Source: Actinomadura roseirufa
GTDB lineage: Bacteria > Actinomycetota > Actinomycetes > Streptosporangiales > Streptosporangiaceae
DNA: 64,000 bases
Assembly (NCBI RefSeq): GCF_900659635.1
Contig: NZ_CAACVB010000006.1
Span: forward strand, 28,191-92,190
Reading direction: 5' to 3'
The notes under the pieces were generated by a model. It saw only the letters and a list, made by a program, of their open reading frames with translations, ran no database searches and was not told the DNA's origin. Below are positions 16,190 through 25,031 of the stretch, piece after piece. The position numbers and the translations under genes were made by a program. Every line of letters begins with the position of its first letter. Position 1 is the stretch's first letter.

Positions 16190-17641
16190 GTACTGTCCTC
16201 CAACGTGGCTATCACCGACACCTCACCTGCCCCCGCCGTCCGTGCGCCGGCGGCCTCGCCGGCCGAGCAGACCTGGACCCCCCGGCTTTGGGGAGTCCTC
16301 GCGGTGCTGTGCGCCGTGTTGTTCCTCGACGGGCTCGACGTGTCCATGGTGGGCGTCGCGTTGCCCTCGATCGGTACCGAGCTCGGGCTGTCGACCACCT
16401 CGCTGCAGTGGATCGTGAACGGCTATGTGCTCGGCTACGGCGGACTGCTCCTGCTCGGCGGACGGACCGCCGACCTGCTCGGCCGCCGCCGCGTCTTCCT
16501 CGTCGCGCTGGCCGTTTTCGCCATCGCGTCGCTGGTCGGCGGCCTGGTCAACGACGGCACGCTGCTCATCGTCACCCGCTTCGTCAAGGGTTTGTCGGCC
16601 GCCTTCACCGCGCCGACCGCCCTGTCCATTTTGACCACGACCTTCCACGAGGGACCCGCGCGCAACCGGGCGCTGTCGGTCTTCTCGGTCTTCGGTGCCA
16701 GCGGCTACTCGTCCGGGTTGATCCTCGGTGGGCTGCTGACCAGCTTCGGCTGGCGCTGGACGTTCTTGACCCCCGTTCCGCTGGCCCTGCTCGCCCTCGC
16801 CGCGGGCATGGCGTTGATCCCGCGTGACAAGCCGTCCAGTGACGGTGGTCACGACATCCTCGGTGCCGTCACGCTGACCGGGGGAATGCTCCTCGCCGTC
16901 TACACGGTGGTGTCCGCGCCGGACCGCGGCTGGCTCGACCCCGTGACGCTGGGTTCGTTCGCTCTCGCGGTGGCCCTGCTGATCGCGTTCGTCGTCACCG
17001 AGAACAAGGTGCGGCACCCGCTGATCCGTCTCGGCATCCTGCGGGTCGGCACGATCGTCCGCGCCAACCTCAGCATCGTCGCGCTGTTCGGCTCGTTCAT
17101 GAGCTTCCAGTTCATGATGACCCTCTACCTGCAGGACGTGCTGCACTGGTCGCCGCTGAAGATGGCCATGGCGCTGCTGCCGGTCGGGCTGATCGTGGCC
17201 GTCGGCTCGCCGTTCGTCGGCCGGCTGCTCGACCGGTACGGGACCCCGCGGCTGATCATCAGCTCGATGCTGTCGCTGAGCCTCGGCTACATCTGGTTCC
17301 TGGCGACGGCCGGCGACGCCCCGAACTACGCGGTCGCGGTCTTCCCGACGACGATCCTGCTCGGCGGCGGATTCGCCTTCGGCTTCAGCGCGATCATGGC
17401 GCAGGCCACCGACGGCATCGCCGACTCCGAGCAGGGACTGGCGTCGGGTCTCGTCCAGACCTCGGGGCAGGTCGGCTGCGCGCTGGTGCTCGCGGTCGTC
17501 ACCGCGCTGGTGGCGAGCGACGGCCAGGGCAGCGGGGACTTCTCCCAGTTCCACCCCGGCGTCAACCTGGTCACGGGCGTGGCGGTCGTGGGGCTCCTGC
17601 TGAACCTGGTGGCCCTCGGCTTCCGCACCAAGCGTCACTGA
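16178..17641 (+). CDS. MFS exporter, 14-TM DHA2 type
   Basis: A drug:H+ antiporter of about 487 residues of the DHA2 (EmrB/QacA) kind. The first segment has LDGLDVSMVGVALPSIGTEL (family D-rich motif), then LQWIVNGYVLGYGGLLLLGG and GRTADLLGRRRVF (MFS motif A). Length and hydrophobic pattern fit 14 membrane segments. The start is ambiguous: in-frame ATGs at 16178 and 16184, GTG at 16205 and GTG at 16163 all lack a clear Shine-Dalgarno site. ATG 16178 is given. The gene is divergent from MarR and ends with a strong terminator at 17659. Confidence 0.9.
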   Translation: MHMHVLSSNVAITDTSPAPAVRAPAASPAEQTWTPRLWGVLAVLCAVLFLDGLDVSMVGVALPSIGTELGLSTTSLQWIVNGYVLGYGGLLLLGGRTADLLGRRRVFLVALAVFAIASLVGGLVNDGTLLIVTRFVKGLSAAFTAPTALSILTTTFHEGPARNRALSVFSVFGASGYSSGLILGGLLTSFGWRWTFLTPVPLALLALAAGMALIPRDKPSSDGGHDILGAVTLTGGMLLAVYTVVSAPDRGWLDPVTLGSFALAVALLIAFVVTENKVRHPLIRLGILRVGTIVRANLSIVALFGSFMSFQFMMTLYLQDVLHWSPLKMAMALLPVGLIVAVGSPFVGRLLDRYGTPRLIISSMLSLSLGYIWFLATAGDAPNYAVAVFPTTILLGGGFAFGFSAIMAQATDGIADSEQGLASGLVQTSGQVGCALVLAVVTALVASDGQGSGDFSQFHPGVNLVTGVAVVGLLLNLVALGFRTKRH

Positions 17642-17658
17642 CCCTTCCCTTCCGACCC

Positions 17659-17687
17659 GGGCGCCCTCCCTTCGCGGGAGGGCGCCC
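17659..17687. terminator. Bidirectional terminator between MFS and VIT-vWA genes
   Basis: A perfect 12-bp stem (17659-17670 GGGCGCCCTCCC with 17676-17687) with loop TTCGC, followed by TTCTTCTT. It lies between two converging genes and can serve both. Confidence 0.8.
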
Positions 17688-17716
17688 TTCTTCTTGCCGC
17701 TTTGCCTTTTCTGCGG

Positions 17717-20215
17717 CTACCCGTTGCGCTTCCAGAAGGGGCGGCGCGACGGGAGCGGCTGGTGCCCGAGATCGGTGAGGACGCGGAGGGCCCGGGCCCA
17801 CAGGTCGTTCACGCGCGCCGCGTCCGTGCCGGGGCGGAGGGTGCGGAGCTCGTCTCTGAGCGCGGAGACGGCGGTCAGATCGAGGCTCCGCGTCTCCAGG
17901 TCGCCGATGAGGGTGTCCAACGCCGGGAGGAGTTCGCCGGTCAGGTGGTTCAGGCGCTGCTCGGGGTCGTCCGGGACGCGCTGGAGCCCTTCGAGGATGG
18001 TGGCGAGCCGTCCGGCCGGTGCGCGGCGGGCCTGGCGGCCGGGGGTCGCCCGCGGTGGACGGGGCGGGCCGCCCTGGGGCATGGGCGGGCCGCCGTACGC
18101 CGGCGCGGCGGGTGCGGCGGGCGCGATGCCCGGTGGGGGAGGCGGACCGGCCGGAGCGGCGGGGGCGCCGGTGGACATGAAGTCGGGCGTGTCGAAGTCG
18201 TCGGCGGAGGCGAAGGCCGCCCGTGGCCCGGGCGCGGAGTGACCGGCGCCGCCGCCTGGCCGGCCTTTCGGCCTCGCGGCGCCGACGCCGCCGGGGCGGA
18301 AGGCCGCCAGAGGGGCCGCCGCGGCGGAGGCGACGGCGGGGGTGGCCCAGCCGTCGGGGACCTCCACCGGCTGGACGGCCTGATGCGGGGTGTCTCCGTC
18401 GGTGACGACGCGGCTGTCGACGGCGACGAAGGCGGTGAAGCGGCACAGGACACCGAAGCGCAGGGAGGTGTCGACGATGCGCCGCTCCAGGTCGTCCGCG
18501 CCGCCGATGGTGTAGCGGTCCTCCAGGTCGCGGAGGTGCGCGCGGGCCCAGATCGAGGCGGCGGCGCGGTCACCGACGATGGTCCCGGTCGCGCGCTGCT
18601 CCCAGAGCGCGCCGCCGGGCCCGGTGCCCTGGACCGACAGCGCGCCGGACGGCGCGCCCCGGAAGCGCCCGGCGATCACCAGGGGCACGCCGGGGAACAG
18701 GGCGCCGAGGCGGGCGGGGGCCACCGACGCGGCGTCGATCCGCAGGCCGTCGGCATGCAGGGCGAGGTGAGTCGCGATGGGCGCGCCGATCCGGTGGTGG
18801 ATCTGCTCCATCGCCTCGTCGAGGCGGTCCTCGGACTCGACGAGCTCGCAGCGGCCCTGCCCGGCGGCGGCGAGGCGGGTGAGGAAGCCCGCGTTCACGG
18901 CCCGGTCGATGCCGACGGTGTGGACGCGCACGCCCTGGAGCCGCGGCGCCAGGTGCGCGAGGATCTGGTCCTCGTTGCCGATCTGGCCGTCGGTGATGAG
19001 GACGAGGACCCTGTCACGGGTGGAGTCGGCGAGGAGCGTGCACGCCTCGTCCAGCGGGGCGAGCATCTCCGTGCCGCCGCGGGCGCCGAGCGCGGCGAGG
19101 TGCTCGACGGCGCGGAAGCGGTTGCGGTCGGTGCCGGCGGCGAGGCCGGAGCCGAGGTCGCGGGGACGTTCGACGACGGTGTCGAACGACAGGACGGCGA
19201 AGCGGTCCTCCGCGCGGAACGTGTCGACGATGCGGGCGGCGGCGCGGCGGGCGGCGACCATCTTCCAGCCCTGCATGCTGCCGGACCGGTCCAGGACGAG
19301 GACGACGTCGCGGGGCGCGGGCCGGGATTCCCCGGAGGGCAGCACGGTGAGCGTGAACGTGCCCTCGTCGCCGGACTCGTCGGGGACGAGGGAGAGGGCG
19401 GCGCTCTCGTGCGGGTCGTAGTCCATGCGCAGGACGAAGTCGCGGTCGAGGCGTTCACCGGGACGCAGGCGCACCGTCGTTCGCCCGCCGTCGGAGTCCT
19501 CGGCGACCACGTGCAGGGCGGAGCGGATCCCGGTGAGCGGCAGCCCCGCCGGGTCGACGTCGGCGGTGATCGAGAGCTGGACCGGGTTCGGGAACCCCGG
19601 GAGCAGGACGGGCGGGCTGATCCGGGAGGCGTCGGGGACGGCGTCGGTGTCGTCGGCCACGCCGGAGCCGGCGCGCTCGCCGTCCAGCGGGGTGCCGGGG
19701 ATGTAGCGGGGGGCGACGACCAGCGGGAACCGGAACGTCGCGGCGCCGGCGCCGGAGCCGCCGGTCTCGTAGGGCAGGGGCTGGTCGAGCGTGATCCTGA
19801 TCGTCACGCGCTCGCCGGGCAGGATGTTGCCGACCCGCATGGTGAAGACGTCGGGGCGGTCCTCCTCGGCGATGGCGGCCCGCCGGCCGGCGGCGACGGC
19901 GTCGGCGTAGTCGCGCCGGGCCGCGCCGCGTTCCTTCAGGGTGCCCTCGACGGTACGGTCGGCGGCCTCCATCCGCAGCCCGGTGACGGCGGCCCGGTCG
20001 GGCAGTGGGAAGACGTAGGTCGCCTCCAGCGGGACGTCGAAGGGGTTCCGGAAGCCCTGGACGACCTCCAGGCCGGCGGCCAGCCCGGTGATGGCGGCGT
20101 GCACGTGGACGGAGTCGAGCGGCAGGTTGCCCCTGCCGGTGGTCAGGGCGCCGAGCCCGTGATCGCCGTCCGGAGGCGTCGGGGTATCGGGCAGTGGCAG
20201 GATGCGCACGGTCAC
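17717..20215 (-). CDS. VIT and von Willebrand A domain protein
   Basis: An 832-residue protein. The VIT domain occupies roughly residues 20-170 (GFRNPFDVPLEATYVFPLPD; DRPDVFTMRVGNILPGE). The vWA domain follows from about 302 with an intact MIDAS motif (DRSGSM, D309/S311/S313) and LVLITDGQIGN. A Pro/Ala/Gly-rich linker lies around 640-740, and a C-terminal helical part ends in RRPFWKRNG. There is no signal peptide or anchor, so it is probably cytosolic, unlike animal inter-alpha-inhibitor relatives. Bacterial VIT-vWA proteins are poorly characterised. Its start overlaps the stop of the upstream MerR-type gene by 4 bp, so they form one operon behind the palindrome at 21275. Confidence 0.9.
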   Translation of the reverse strand: MTVRILPLPDTPTPPDGDHGLGALTTGRGNLPLDSVHVHAAITGLAAGLEVVQGFRNPFDVPLEATYVFPLPDRAAVTGLRMEAADRTVEGTLKERGAARRDYADAVAAGRRAAIAEEDRPDVFTMRVGNILPGERVTIRITLDQPLPYETGGSGAGAATFRFPLVVAPRYIPGTPLDGERAGSGVADDTDAVPDASRISPPVLLPGFPNPVQLSITADVDPAGLPLTGIRSALHVVAEDSDGGRTTVRLRPGERLDRDFVLRMDYDPHESAALSLVPDESGDEGTFTLTVLPSGESRPAPRDVVLVLDRSGSMQGWKMVAARRAAARIVDTFRAEDRFAVLSFDTVVERPRDLGSGLAAGTDRNRFRAVEHLAALGARGGTEMLAPLDEACTLLADSTRDRVLVLITDGQIGNEDQILAHLAPRLQGVRVHTVGIDRAVNAGFLTRLAAAGQGRCELVESEDRLDEAMEQIHHRIGAPIATHLALHADGLRIDAASVAPARLGALFPGVPLVIAGRFRGAPSGALSVQGTGPGGALWEQRATGTIVGDRAAASIWARAHLRDLEDRYTIGGADDLERRIVDTSLRFGVLCRFTAFVAVDSRVVTDGDTPHQAVQPVEVPDGWATPAVASAAAAPLAAFRPGGVGAARPKGRPGGGAGHSAPGPRAAFASADDFDTPDFMSTGAPAAPAGPPPPPGIAPAAPAAPAYGGPPMPQGGPPRPPRATPGRQARRAPAGRLATILEGLQRVPDDPEQRLNHLTGELLPALDTLIGDLETRSLDLTAVSALRDELRTLRPGTDAARVNDLWARALRVLTDLGHQPLPSRRPFWKRNG

Positions 20216-21264
20216 TGGGGCCTCCGGGAAGTGTCGGCGGGCAGGTCGGGGGGCGTCTCGGTGGGCGTCGCGGTGGGCGGAGGCGCGTGGGCGGCGGGGG
20301 CGGCGAGGCCGCGCCGGCGCAGTTCCTCCAGCAGTGGCCGGGCGGCGGCCTGGATCGCGGCGAGGTCGTCGCCGCCGAGTGCGGGGACGTCGAGCAGCAG
20401 GGTGAGGCCGGGGGCCAGCCGGACGCCCTGGACGACCGCCGGAGGAGGTTCGCCGAACTCGACGGTGAACGCGGGCGCGTAGGTCACCTCGGGCCGGCTG
20501 CTCCAGAAACGGTCACGCGTGGACGCCTCGCCTCGGTGCGCGGCGGGCGGCGCGGACCGCGGATCCGCGTCGGGCGCGGGCTCTTCGGTGGCCGAGGACG
20601 AGTCGTGAGCAAGGGAAGGGGCCGCCGACACCGGGGGCTCCGTGCGCGGCGGGCCGGGCGGCTCCTCCGGCGGAGTCGCAGGCTGCTCTGCGGAGGCCGG
20701 GACCGGTACGGGGTGCGGGCCAGGGCGCGAACCGGTGTGTGGGCCGGGGCGCGACTCGGGGTGGGGGCCGGGGTGTGGGCCAGGGCGCGGGCCGGGACGC
20801 GGGCCGGGACGCGAATCGGTGTGTGGGCCAGGACGCGAACCGGTGTGTGGGCCGGTGTGTGGGCCGGTGTGTGGGCCGGGGTGTGAGCCAGGGTGTGAGC
20901 CAGGGCGCGACTCCGGGTGTGGCTCGGGGTGTGGGCCGACCGCCGTGTGCTCGGGTAGCCCGGCGATGCGCGCGAGGGCGGCGTCCGTGGCGGCGGCCAG
21001 TTCCAGCTGGATCTCCGCGATGGAGCGGCCCGCCGCCTGCCGCCGTTTCACCGCGACGAGCTGCAGCAGGTGGCGCGGGCCGTACAGCGAGATTCGGCCG
21101 CGGCGGCCCAGGGGCGGGTCGACGAGGCCGATCGTGGTGTACCAGCGGATCAGGCGCTCATTGGGCAGATCGCGCACCCGGCCGTTGACCTGCGTGGAGT
21201 CACCGGCGGTGAGCGCCACCACGGCGCGTTCCGCCAGCTCGCCGATCGTCCAGGTACCGTCCAT
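20212..21264 (-). CDS. MerR-type HTH protein with Pro/His/Gly repeat linker
   Basis: A 350-residue protein with an N-terminal MerR-like HTH (residues 5-80: WTIGELAERAV, then LIRWYTTIGLVDPPLGRRGR and YGPRHLLQLVAVKRRQAAGR). A coil (SIAEIQLELA) follows, then a long linker of PHTG, SRPG and PHPG repeats (110-188). The Ser/Pro/Glu-rich part leads to a conserved C-terminal domain (VEFGEPPPAVVQGVRLAPGL, LLLDVPALGGDDLAAIQAAA). The C-terminal domain has no family name I can assign and may bind the VIT-vWA partner. It likely binds the 25-bp palindrome 10 bp before its start. ATG 21264 is clear. Confidence 0.85.
   Translation of the reverse strand: MDGTWTIGELAERAVVALTAGDSTQVNGRVRDLPNERLIRWYTTIGLVDPPLGRRGRISLYGPRHLLQLVAVKRRQAAGRSIAEIQLELAAATDAALARIAGLPEHTAVGPHPEPHPESRPGSHPGSHPGPHTGPHTGPHTGSRPGPHTDSRPGPRPGPRPGPHPGPHPESRPGPHTGSRPGPHPVPVPASAEQPATPPEEPPGPPRTEPPVSAAPSLAHDSSSATEEPAPDADPRSAPPAAHRGEASTRDRFWSSRPEVTYAPAFTVEFGEPPPAVVQGVRLAPGLTLLLDVPALGGDDLAAIQAAARPLLEELRRRGLAAPAAHAPPPTATPTETPPDLPADTSRRPQ
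20701..20937 (-). repeat. Tandem repeat encoding PHTG/SRPG/PHPG linker
   Basis: About 237 bp of imperfect 12- and 18-bp units (GTGTGGGCCGG-type on the plus strand) encode the His/Pro/Gly linker of the MerR-type protein. All units keep the reading frame, so copy-number change by slippage would alter linker length without inactivating the protein. Confidence 0.85.
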
Positions 21265-21274
21265 GCCGCCATGA

Positions 21275-21299
21275 TGACACTGTCACGATGACAGTGTCA
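21275..21299. promoter_or_regulatory. 25-bp perfect palindromic operator
   Basis: TGACACTGTCA and TGACAGTGTCA flank a central CGA, forming an 11-3-11 perfect inverted repeat whose arms are themselves near-palindromes. It sits 11 bp upstream of the MerR-type gene start, so a bound protein would cover the promoter or transcription start. Autoregulation of the MerR/VIT-vWA operon is the likely role. Confidence 0.8.
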
Positions 21300-21642
21300 A
21301 GTCCGATCGAATCCGATCAAGCCGCCCGCGCTGGAAAAGTGTCCGTACCTGCGAGTTCAGGGTTTCTCGATTGCCTGGCGAGGGACGAAGTGGAGTAATG
21401 GGCGGTGCGCTTCGTCCGCTATTCCGGTTATTTGCTTATTGTAGTTCCTTGGTGGCATTTGGTGATCTTCTGCTGGTGGGAGAGTTGGGGTGCGCGGCGA
21501 CAAGATGGAGCTAAGCCTCTTGCGGCACTGTTCACAGTCCTCCGGGAAAAAGCCGCAACGCGAGTAGAAATTGCGTCCAGAATCGGTGTTCGGTGCTTTG
21601 ATTTCCCACCGGCGGGTACCGTCGAGCCCCTACCTTTCTCGC
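21300..21642. other. A/T-richer intergenic region before the sigma-like gene
   Basis: This 340-bp stretch contains a T-rich segment (21,420-21,480) unusual for this genome and no supportable gene. It ends with TACCTT (21631-21636) placed 6 nt before the next start codon, a likely -10 element for leaderless transcription. Confidence 0.5.
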
Positions 21643-23436
21643 ATGGACGACCATCTCCTGGTCGAGGCGCTGCGCGACCGCGATCCCGGTGCTCCGGCCA
21701 CGGTGTACGGCGCCTACGCCGACCGGCTCTACGCGTACTGCTGGTTCCGGCTGCGCGACCGTGACGCGGCGCAGGCGGCGCTGCGCGACGCCTTCGTCGT
21801 GGCCGAGGCGCACATCGGCAGGCTGCGCGACAAGCGCCGGTTCGGGCCGTGGCTCTACGCCCTCGCGCGGCTGGAGTGCGGGCGGCGGCAGTCGGCCCGC
21901 GTGCGTCCGCCGGACCCGCCGGTCGACGGCCATGCCCAGGAGGACGCCGACCAGCGCATCGTGGCCTGGCAGGCCGTGCTCGCGCTGCCGTCCCGTTCCA
22001 GGGAGATCCTGGAGTTGCGGGTCAGGCACCGGCTGGCGGTCCCGGATCTGGCCGCCGTCCTCGACCTCGGTCCCAAGGAGGCGCAGGCGGCGCTCGACCG
22101 GGCTCATGGCGAGCTGGAGGAGTCGCTGACCGCGGAGATCCTCGCGCATCAGGGCCCGTACGGCTGTGACGAGCGGGCCCGGTTGCTGCGCGAGCGGTCG
22201 GCGGGGCAAGGGACCGACCTCGGCGGGCGGCTGGCGGGGCACGCGGGGGAGTGCGACGTCTGCGGAGCGCTCCGTCCCCGCACGGTCTCGGCCGCCAAGG
22301 TGTACGGGCTGCTGCCGGACGTGGTTCCGCCGCCCGAGTTGAGGCTCCGGGTGATGAGCTGCTTCATGGATCCGGAACTCGTCGGCTACCGGCTCTTCGT
22401 CGCCACCAGGGTCACCGAGTTCGCTCCGACCGGGTTCCCGATCCAGTCCCGCCGGGAGCAGAGTCCGTCCCGGCCTTCTCGCCCGGGTCGCAGGCCATCG
22501 GTGTCGCGCACCGTCCGCGGAACGAGGGACGCTGCTGAGCGTGCAGGCTTTCAGATCCAGGCCGCCAGAGTGGCCGCGGTGCTCGCGCTGGTGTCGCTCC
22601 TGTTCGGCGTCGGTGTCGTGTCCGTGTACAAGCTGTTCGATCTGGGGCACCGGCGCGTCGAGACGGCCGGCATCTTCGCCGGCCCACGACCGACAGCGAG
22701 TCCGGGTGTGTCGCAGATGCCCCTCCCGGGTCGTCCCAACGGGGGACGGCCAGAAGGCAAGGGCGCCATGGGCGTGGCGCCCGTCTCCGCCACGTTCCCC
22801 CTAGGGGCACGGGAGTCGTCCACGCCGCCGATCGCCCTGTCGTCCTCTCCTTCCGGCTCGGTGTCCTCCACCGTCCCGGCCGCAGGGGCACAGGCCCCGG
22901 CGCCGTCGAAGGTGACCGGGACGCTGACCGTTTCCCCGGGCTTCCTGGATCTGGCCGGAGGCTCGGACGGGTCGGTGGAGCTGCGGGCGGACGGCGGACC
23001 CGTCACCTGGCGCGCGCGCAGTTGGGGAGCCGTGCGGCTGAGTCAGTCGTCCGGCCGCGTCGAGCAGGGGCGAACCGTCACCGTCGGTGTGCACATCGTG
23101 CGGTACGCCCACTCACGAGGTGAGGGCGGCATCGCGTTCCAGCCCGGTGCGGTCCAGGTCCGGGTCACGTGGCGTCCGAACGCTCCTGCGCCGGATCCCA
23201 CACCCACGCAGGCTCCTACAGGTGGTGGCGACTCCGCTTCGTCCACACCGACGGACACGCAGCGGCCTGGTAAGCCTCCCGTGTCGAGCGCCGCGCGCCC
23301 GCGACCGCCGTACCTGCCGGTGCCCGCCCCGGGCGGGGGCGCGGACCCTGTTCAGCCCGTGCACGCTCCCGGGCTACCGTCGGCCTCCGGAGCGGGTCCC
23401 GGGGCCGCGCTCGGGAGGCCGGCCTCCGCAGGCTGA
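21643..23436 (+). CDS. ECF sigma-like protein fused to zinc-finger anti-sigma motif, TM and exported domain
   Basis: A 597-residue fusion. Residues 1-80 resemble sigma region 2 (VYGAYADRLYAYCWFRLRDR, RFGPWLYALARLECGRR). Residues 105-165 resemble region 4 (LPSRSREILELRVRHRLAVP). An HxxxCxxC zinc motif of anti-sigma (ZAS) type follows at H200-C204-C207. After a basic Ser/Pro linker comes one membrane helix (about 308-329). The outside part is a beta-rich, BACON-like segment (about 400-490) and a Pro/Ser/Thr tail. The sigma part would be cytosolic. ATG 21643 is leaderless-looking, with TACCTT 6 nt upstream. The domain reading is from motifs; whether it still binds RNA polymerase is unknown. Confidence 0.75.
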   Translation: MDDHLLVEALRDRDPGAPATVYGAYADRLYAYCWFRLRDRDAAQAALRDAFVVAEAHIGRLRDKRRFGPWLYALARLECGRRQSARVRPPDPPVDGHAQEDADQRIVAWQAVLALPSRSREILELRVRHRLAVPDLAAVLDLGPKEAQAALDRAHGELEESLTAEILAHQGPYGCDERARLLRERSAGQGTDLGGRLAGHAGECDVCGALRPRTVSAAKVYGLLPDVVPPPELRLRVMSCFMDPELVGYRLFVATRVTEFAPTGFPIQSRREQSPSRPSRPGRRPSVSRTVRGTRDAAERAGFQIQAARVAAVLALVSLLFGVGVVSVYKLFDLGHRRVETAGIFAGPRPTASPGVSQMPLPGRPNGGRPEGKGAMGVAPVSATFPLGARESSTPPIALSSSPSGSVSSTVPAAGAQAPAPSKVTGTLTVSPGFLDLAGGSDGSVELRADGGPVTWRARSWGAVRLSQSSGRVEQGRTVTVGVHIVRYAHSRGEGGIAFQPGAVQVRVTWRPNAPAPDPTPTQAPTGGGDSASSTPTDTQRPGKPPVSSAARPRPPYLPVPAPGGGADPVQPVHAPGLPSASGAGPGAALGRPASAG

Positions 23437-23542
23437 GCGCGGCGACCGGCCACGCCGGACGTTCCGATCGTTGCCCAAGTGAACTACGCTTCGTAGATGA
23501 TCATTTGCCCTAAGTAAAACACGGCCTGGGCAGGACGTCGGC

Positions 23543-24862
23543 ATGGCACTGAGCACAGCAGGGCTTCGCCGCCGTGGACCGCGGTCCTCCGCCTGGTCGC
23601 CGACGCTGCGTCTGATCGCCTTCTCCTCGGGCGTGGCCATCGGCATGACCTGGCTGGCCCCGGTCGCGTCCGCGCGTTCCGCCGCCAAGCCCGTCCCGAG
23701 TGCGCGGGACGTCGAGAAGAGCCGCCGCCAGGTGCGGGAACGGGCCGCGGAGGTCGGCCGGACGAAGGCGAGGCTCGCCCTCGCCGACGGTGAGCTGGAC
23801 CGCCTCGCGGTGACCGCCGAAGCGGCGGTGGAACGCTACAACGGTGAGCTCGTCCAGTTGGCACGGGCCCGGGGAGCCTACGCCGGAGCCCAGGCGCGGG
23901 TCGCGGAGGCGGGCCGCCGCGTCGAGCAGGGCCGCGCCGAGCTGGCCTCGTTCGCCGCGCGCGCCTACCAGCACAACACCGGCTATGACGAGATTTCGTC
24001 GGCGCTCGTGGGCAAGGGCGGTCCGCAGGGGTTCATGGACCGGGCCGGCATGGTCAAGGTGCTCGCCCAGCAACGGGTCGGGCTCGTCGACCGGGTGAAG
24101 GCCGCGCAGAACGTCGCCGACGTGTTCCGCCGGGAGGCGGAGGCCGCGTTCAAGGAACAGGAGGCCGCGACGAGGCGTGCGGAGGACGCCAAGAGGGCGG
24201 CGCAGGACGCGGTGACACGGCAACGGGAGTCGGTCCAGCGGATACGGACAGAGAAGAAGAACCTGGAGAGGCGCCTCGGCCAGGCCAAGGCTCACGCAGT
24301 TGAGTTGCGGCGCGCGCGCCGGAAGGCGTTGGACGCGCGAGAGGCGTCGAAGGCGCGTGCTGCCCTTGCCGCGTCCAACCTTGCCGCGTCCAGTCCTGCT
24401 GCGTCCAGTCCTGCTGCGTCCAACCGGCCCAGTGCCGGGCCAGCGGCCTCCCCTGCACGAGGGGCGCTGGTGGCCCGCGCGGCGCTCAAGTGGCTCGGCA
24501 CGCCCTACTCGTGGGGCGGAGGCAACGCCAGCGGCCCGAGTTTCGGCTTCGATCAGGGATCGGGAATCCTGGGCTTCGACTGCTCAGGTCTGGCGATGTA
24601 CGCGTGGGCCAGGGCCGGCGTACGGCTGGACCACTGGACGGGAACACAGTGGACGTCAGGACCGCACGTGCCGCTGCGCGCGCTCCGGCCGGGCGACCTG
24701 GTCTTCTTCGCACGGGACACGTCCAACCCGGACACGATCCATCACGTGGGCATCGCCATCGGCAGGGAGCGGATGGTGGAGGCGCCCTACACGGGAGCGC
24801 ACGTGCGCATCTCCAGCATCCGACGCAATGACCTCATCGGAGCCACGCGTCCGGCCGGGTGA
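23543..24862 (+). CDS. NlpC/P60 peptidoglycan hydrolase with coiled coil
   Basis: A 439-residue secreted cell-wall endopeptidase. The signal peptide reaches about residue 45 (LIAFSSGVAIGMTWLAPVASA). A long coiled-coil region (50-270) resembles RipA-type N-termini, and an Ala/Ser/Pro linker with AASSP repeats spans about 275-310. The C-terminal NlpC/P60 domain has catalytic Cys in GFDCSGLAMYAW and His in IHHVGIAIG. The family cleaves D-Glu to meso-DAP bonds in stem peptides. An insert between WGGG and the Cys motif (NASGPSFGFDQGSGIL) is longer than usual. It is a single gene with a strong terminator. Confidence 0.9.
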   Translation: MALSTAGLRRRGPRSSAWSPTLRLIAFSSGVAIGMTWLAPVASARSAAKPVPSARDVEKSRRQVRERAAEVGRTKARLALADGELDRLAVTAEAAVERYNGELVQLARARGAYAGAQARVAEAGRRVEQGRAELASFAARAYQHNTGYDEISSALVGKGGPQGFMDRAGMVKVLAQQRVGLVDRVKAAQNVADVFRREAEAAFKEQEAATRRAEDAKRAAQDAVTRQRESVQRIRTEKKNLERRLGQAKAHAVELRRARRKALDAREASKARAALAASNLAASSPAASSPAASNRPSAGPAASPARGALVARAALKWLGTPYSWGGGNASGPSFGFDQGSGILGFDCSGLAMYAWARAGVRLDHWTGTQWTSGPHVPLRALRPGDLVFFARDTSNPDTIHHVGIAIGRERMVEAPYTGAHVRISSIRRNDLIGATRPAG

Positions 24863-24890
24863 CCCGCGCGGAAGAGGCGACCCGCAGAAG

Positions 24891-24934
24891 GCGAGAACCC
24901 TTCCGCGCGGAGTTCCGTGCGGAAGGGTTCTCGC
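24891..24934 (+). terminator. Long-stem terminator after NlpC/P60 gene
   Basis: A perfect 16-bp stem (24891-24906 GCGAGAACCCTTCCGC with 24919-24934) and a 12-nt loop, between the converging hydrolase and ppa genes. Confidence 0.82.
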
Positions 24935-25031
24935 ATGCCGCATCGCGTGGGACGGCAGGGAGCGGTTCGGTGCCGTACGCGACCCCCGGGCGCGGTCCGG
25001 GCGGCGCCGGGCGTCCGGGCCGGGTGGACGG

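Noticed and set aside
16223..17638. Long minus-strand frame opposite the DHA2 exporter
   Set aside because: It encodes a Glu/Arg/Gln-rich low-complexity product; the plus strand has clear membrane-transporter motifs.
20701..20937. Regular repeats considered as a CRISPR array
   Set aside because: Units are 12-18 bp without spacers and keep one reading frame that encodes a protein linker.
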